64,000 bases of DNA from Corynebacterium aquilae DSM 44791 (GTDB lineage: Bacteria > Actinomycetota > Actinomycetes > Mycobacteriales > Mycobacteriaceae), in the NCBI RefSeq assembly GCF_001941445.1, contig NZ_CP009245.1, forward strand, positions 395,992-459,991, read 5' to 3'. A model generated the notes under the pieces. That model was not told the DNA's origin and made no database searches. It worked only from the letters and a program-made list of their open reading frames with translations. Below, one piece after another: positions 62,008 through 64,000 of this stretch. Within the stretch, counting starts at the first letter, position 1; each line of letters opens with the position of its first letter. The position numbers and the translations under genes are program-made.

Positions 62008-62355
62008 TTATTCCTCTCCGACGGTTCCTTCCCTGTTTTTGGCGCTGGAACCAAGCAGCAGGCCGAGGTCATCGTTGACGGTGATGACGACGTAGTCATT
62101 GTTACCGGTTTTCAGGTTGATGACACCGAATTGGCTGGTGCTGTTGCCGACGCCTTCCCAGTAGGTGCCCCAGTCGATCAGGGAGCAGTGATCGGCAGCG
62201 CCATCGTTGTTGGCGCGGTGGACGTTGATGGGGCCCAAGTGGTCAGTGTGGTAGGGGACACAGTCTGCAGAGGCGGGGGCTGCTGCTGCGGTGGCAATGG
62301 CTGCTGCGGTGGCGAGGGTCGCGCCGGCGGCGATGAGTCGGTGGGTGGTGCGCAT
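62008..62355 (-). CDS. small secreted protein, function unknown
   Basis: A 115-residue protein with a signal peptide to about residue 30 (APASA). The mature part has two cysteines (DCVPYHTD and DHCSLIDWG) and a beta-rich end (FGVINLKTGNNDYVVITVNDD). No family recognised. GGAGCC lies before the ATG. It is convergent with the large membrane protein gene. Confidence 0.72.
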   Translation of the reverse strand: MRTTHRLIAAGATLATAAAIATAAAAPASADCVPYHTDHLGPINVHRANNDGAADHCSLIDWGTYWEGVGNSTSQFGVINLKTGNNDYVVITVNDDLGLLLGSSAKNREGTVGEE

Positions 62356-62884
62356 GGGGCTCCTAACAGTCGATAGTGTTGATGAATGTGAGTGCAGGAT
62401 AGCAGGGGTGCTGCACCATGTGGGGGTGGACGGGGATCTAGACCCCGAGCGAGGTGAGCTAAACGGGTGGTGGTGACGGGCGGCCTAGCGAAAGCAGAGA
62501 CATATTCAATCTCGCTTATCTGAACCGTTGTGGAGGCTAGAAGGGTAATGGCTCCCTTGCACGCACTCGATTTGCAGGCTTGCTAATGTGTCCACCCGAA
62601 GGGGTGAGGGGTATGTGGGGTGCTTTTGGGCGAGGTCGGCGGGCATGGGCAGCCAGTGCGGGGGCATGTCTGGCAATTGTGGCAAATGTAGGGTTTTATG
62701 GCGCGAACCATTTGGTTTTAAAAATTGAAATGATACCCCCACTACCACCCAAAATAGGGTGAAAAGGGGACTAAAGGTCTGGGTAGTAGATTTACTGATG
62801 GAGTAACTACCGGAAAGGTCCATAGGGTGAAGTGCATGCATGTGATGCCGAACATAGTCAACTATGAAAGAGGTGTAAGGCACT
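62356..62884. other. 530-base gap upstream of the alpha/beta hydrolase gene
   Basis: No convincing gene. The 3' half is AT-rich and holds the hydrolase promoter. A dyad GGTAGT...ACTACC (about 62781-62810) and AAGAGGTGT before the ATG are the visible elements. Confidence 0.4.
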
Positions 62885-63991
62885 ATGTCACTTTCCCGAA
62901 CGTTCCTGTCCATCACGGCTGCGAGCGCGCTCGTCTTCGCCCCGGTCATCAATCTGCCCGTGGCTAAAGCTGTTCCGCCCAGCGAAATCACCGCTGAAAA
63001 GCCCGCCGGTGTTGACGATCGCGAAGGTTTTCTCACCAGTCAAGACGGCAAGGGCACACAGGTCTACTGGCACTCGCAGCAGGTTCCGAATGCGCGTGGC
63101 ACAGTCGTTGTCGTCCACGGCGCGGCCGAGCACTCGGGCCGCTACGACTACGTTGCCAACCGACTACTGCAGTCCGGGTACAACGTTTATCGGCTCGACC
63201 ATCGAGGACATGGGAAAACCGCCGATGCCAATCCTTCCACTCGGGCACACATCGACGACTTCCACTTCCTGGTCGATGACATGAACTTGGTTGTGCAGAA
63301 GGCTAAGGCTGAAAACCCAGGTTTGAAGACCTTCATGCTTGGGCACTCGATGGGTTCGTTGGCGTCCCAGTTCTATGGCATCAAGTATCCGGGCCAGATT
63401 GACGGATTCGTTACCAATGGGGGTGGCGCGCCGTTGAACTTCACGGGCGAAAACCAGCCCGGAGACTACGTCACCCCGCGCGATATGAGCGATATGCAAG
63501 GCCAGCTCGCCCCGAAGCTGTGGGAGCGCCGCCCCGTCAGCGACTGGACCATCTTCCAGGATCGACTCAAGCTTGCGCAGCGCCCCAACAATGTCGAGAT
63601 GCGCCTGCCCTCGTTGCCGGGATCCGAAAAGGTGCTCATCCCGAATGTGTTTACTTCTGGCGTAGCCACCGATCCGGCGGTGTCTGCGGAGTATCAAAAC
63701 GATCCCCTGGTTAACCCAAACCTGTCGGAGGGAATGCTCAAGCAGATGCAGTTCGCCGCGGTGTACGACGGCCTAAATGCCCGCCACTTCACCGCGCCGA
63801 CGCTGATCATGCACGGCACGCAGGATGGTCTGGTCCCGTGCTACTTCGCGCAGGATTGGTACAGCGGCATCTCCTCGGCGGATAAGGAGTTGGTCTACTG
63901 GGCTGGCCAATATCACGAAGTGTTTAACGAGCCCGCCAAGGTGGAGGCCATGGACAAGGTGATCGCGTGGATTGATGCGCATAACGCTTAA
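62885..63991 (+). CDS. secreted alpha/beta hydrolase (monoacylglycerol lipase-like)
   Basis: A 368-residue secreted hydrolase. The signal peptide ends near LPVAKA (about residue 29). The fold is that of serine hydrolases acting on monoacylglycerols (Hydrolase_4): oxyanion segment VVVVHGAAEHSGRYD, nucleophile elbow GHSMGS, acid HGTQDGLVP and base QYHEVFNE. It would release fatty acids or act on surface lipids outside the cell. Complete; nine bases of the window remain after the stop. Confidence 0.9.
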   Translation: MSLSRTFLSITAASALVFAPVINLPVAKAVPPSEITAEKPAGVDDREGFLTSQDGKGTQVYWHSQQVPNARGTVVVVHGAAEHSGRYDYVANRLLQSGYNVYRLDHRGHGKTADANPSTRAHIDDFHFLVDDMNLVVQKAKAENPGLKTFMLGHSMGSLASQFYGIKYPGQIDGFVTNGGGAPLNFTGENQPGDYVTPRDMSDMQGQLAPKLWERRPVSDWTIFQDRLKLAQRPNNVEMRLPSLPGSEKVLIPNVFTSGVATDPAVSAEYQNDPLVNPNLSEGMLKQMQFAAVYDGLNARHFTAPTLIMHGTQDGLVPCYFAQDWYSGISSADKELVYWAGQYHEVFNEPAKVEAMDKVIAWIDAHNA

Positions 63992-64000
63992 AGTCTCAGC

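Overview
The window is a GC-rich actinobacterial chromosome segment, almost certainly from a Corynebacterium. The reasons are the ribosomal protein order and sequences, a 73-residue IF-1, several apparently leaderless genes, many small secreted or lipid-anchored proteins, a secreted YkuD L,D-transpeptidase, and S10/spc/alpha ribosomal operons that are interrupted by unrelated genes. I cannot name the species from sequence alone.

Layout. 1-4.5 kb: end of the S10 operon (rplC, partial, to rpsQ), closed by a strong terminator. 4.7-8.4 kb: an ASCH-nitronate monooxygenase fusion, a cysteine hydrolase, two small membrane proteins and a MerR/TipAS regulator. 8.5-10.0 kb: an amino-acid permease on the minus strand. 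10.1-28.6 kb: a membrane-bound [NiFe] hydrogenase island. Reading along the minus strand it has hypA-hypB, then small subunit, large subunit, cytochrome b and maturation protease, then a HupK-like protein, two hypC genes and hypD. A second hypA is embedded on the plus strand, hypF lies on the plus strand, and hypE sits at the far end on the minus strand. Between hypF and hypE is a three-gene operon (23.9-26.8 kb): a HsdM-like protein that has lost its catalytic motif, a HsdS-like half subunit, and a helical protein with a HEPN-type RNxxxH motif. This is the best candidate here for an undescribed system. 28.8-30.6 kb: two small membrane proteins and gene-poor DNA with decayed coding traces.

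30.6-31.9 kb: rplN-rplX-rplE. 32.5-36.3 kb: a MacA/MacB-type export operon. 36.6-39.5 kb: a sugar-type ABC importer. 39.5-41.3 kb: a TetR regulator divergent from a membrane transporter. 41.5-44.7 kb: a CPA2 antiporter, a secreted PAP2 phosphatase and a cysteine-rich protein. 45.0-47.6 kb: rpsH-rplF-rplR-rpsE-rpmD-rplO. 47.8-49.3 kb: a secreted protein and a secreted lipocalin. 49.9-52.8 kb: secY-adk-map. 53.2-54.5 kb: L,D-transpeptidase and a lipoprotein. 54.7-59.4 kb: infA, rpsM-rpsK-rpsD, rpoA, rplQ, truA. 59.6-64 kb: a large multi-pass membrane protein, a small secreted protein and a secreted alpha/beta hydrolase.

How it works together. The ribosomal blocks are core housekeeping. The hydrogenase island carries everything needed to build and insert the Ni-Fe(CN)2CO site: HypA-F, an endopeptidase and a HupK-like scaffold. 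The Tat-exported heterodimer is anchored to a four-helix cytochrome b that should pass H2 electrons to the quinone pool. The small subunit has the ordinary four-cysteine proximal cluster, so it is not of the oxygen-tolerant six-cysteine type. The cytochrome b subunit carries a fused domain resembling the nucleotide-binding domain of P-type ATPases, which I do not recognise from standard hydrogenases. No tRNA, rRNA, CRISPR array or intact insertion sequence was seen.
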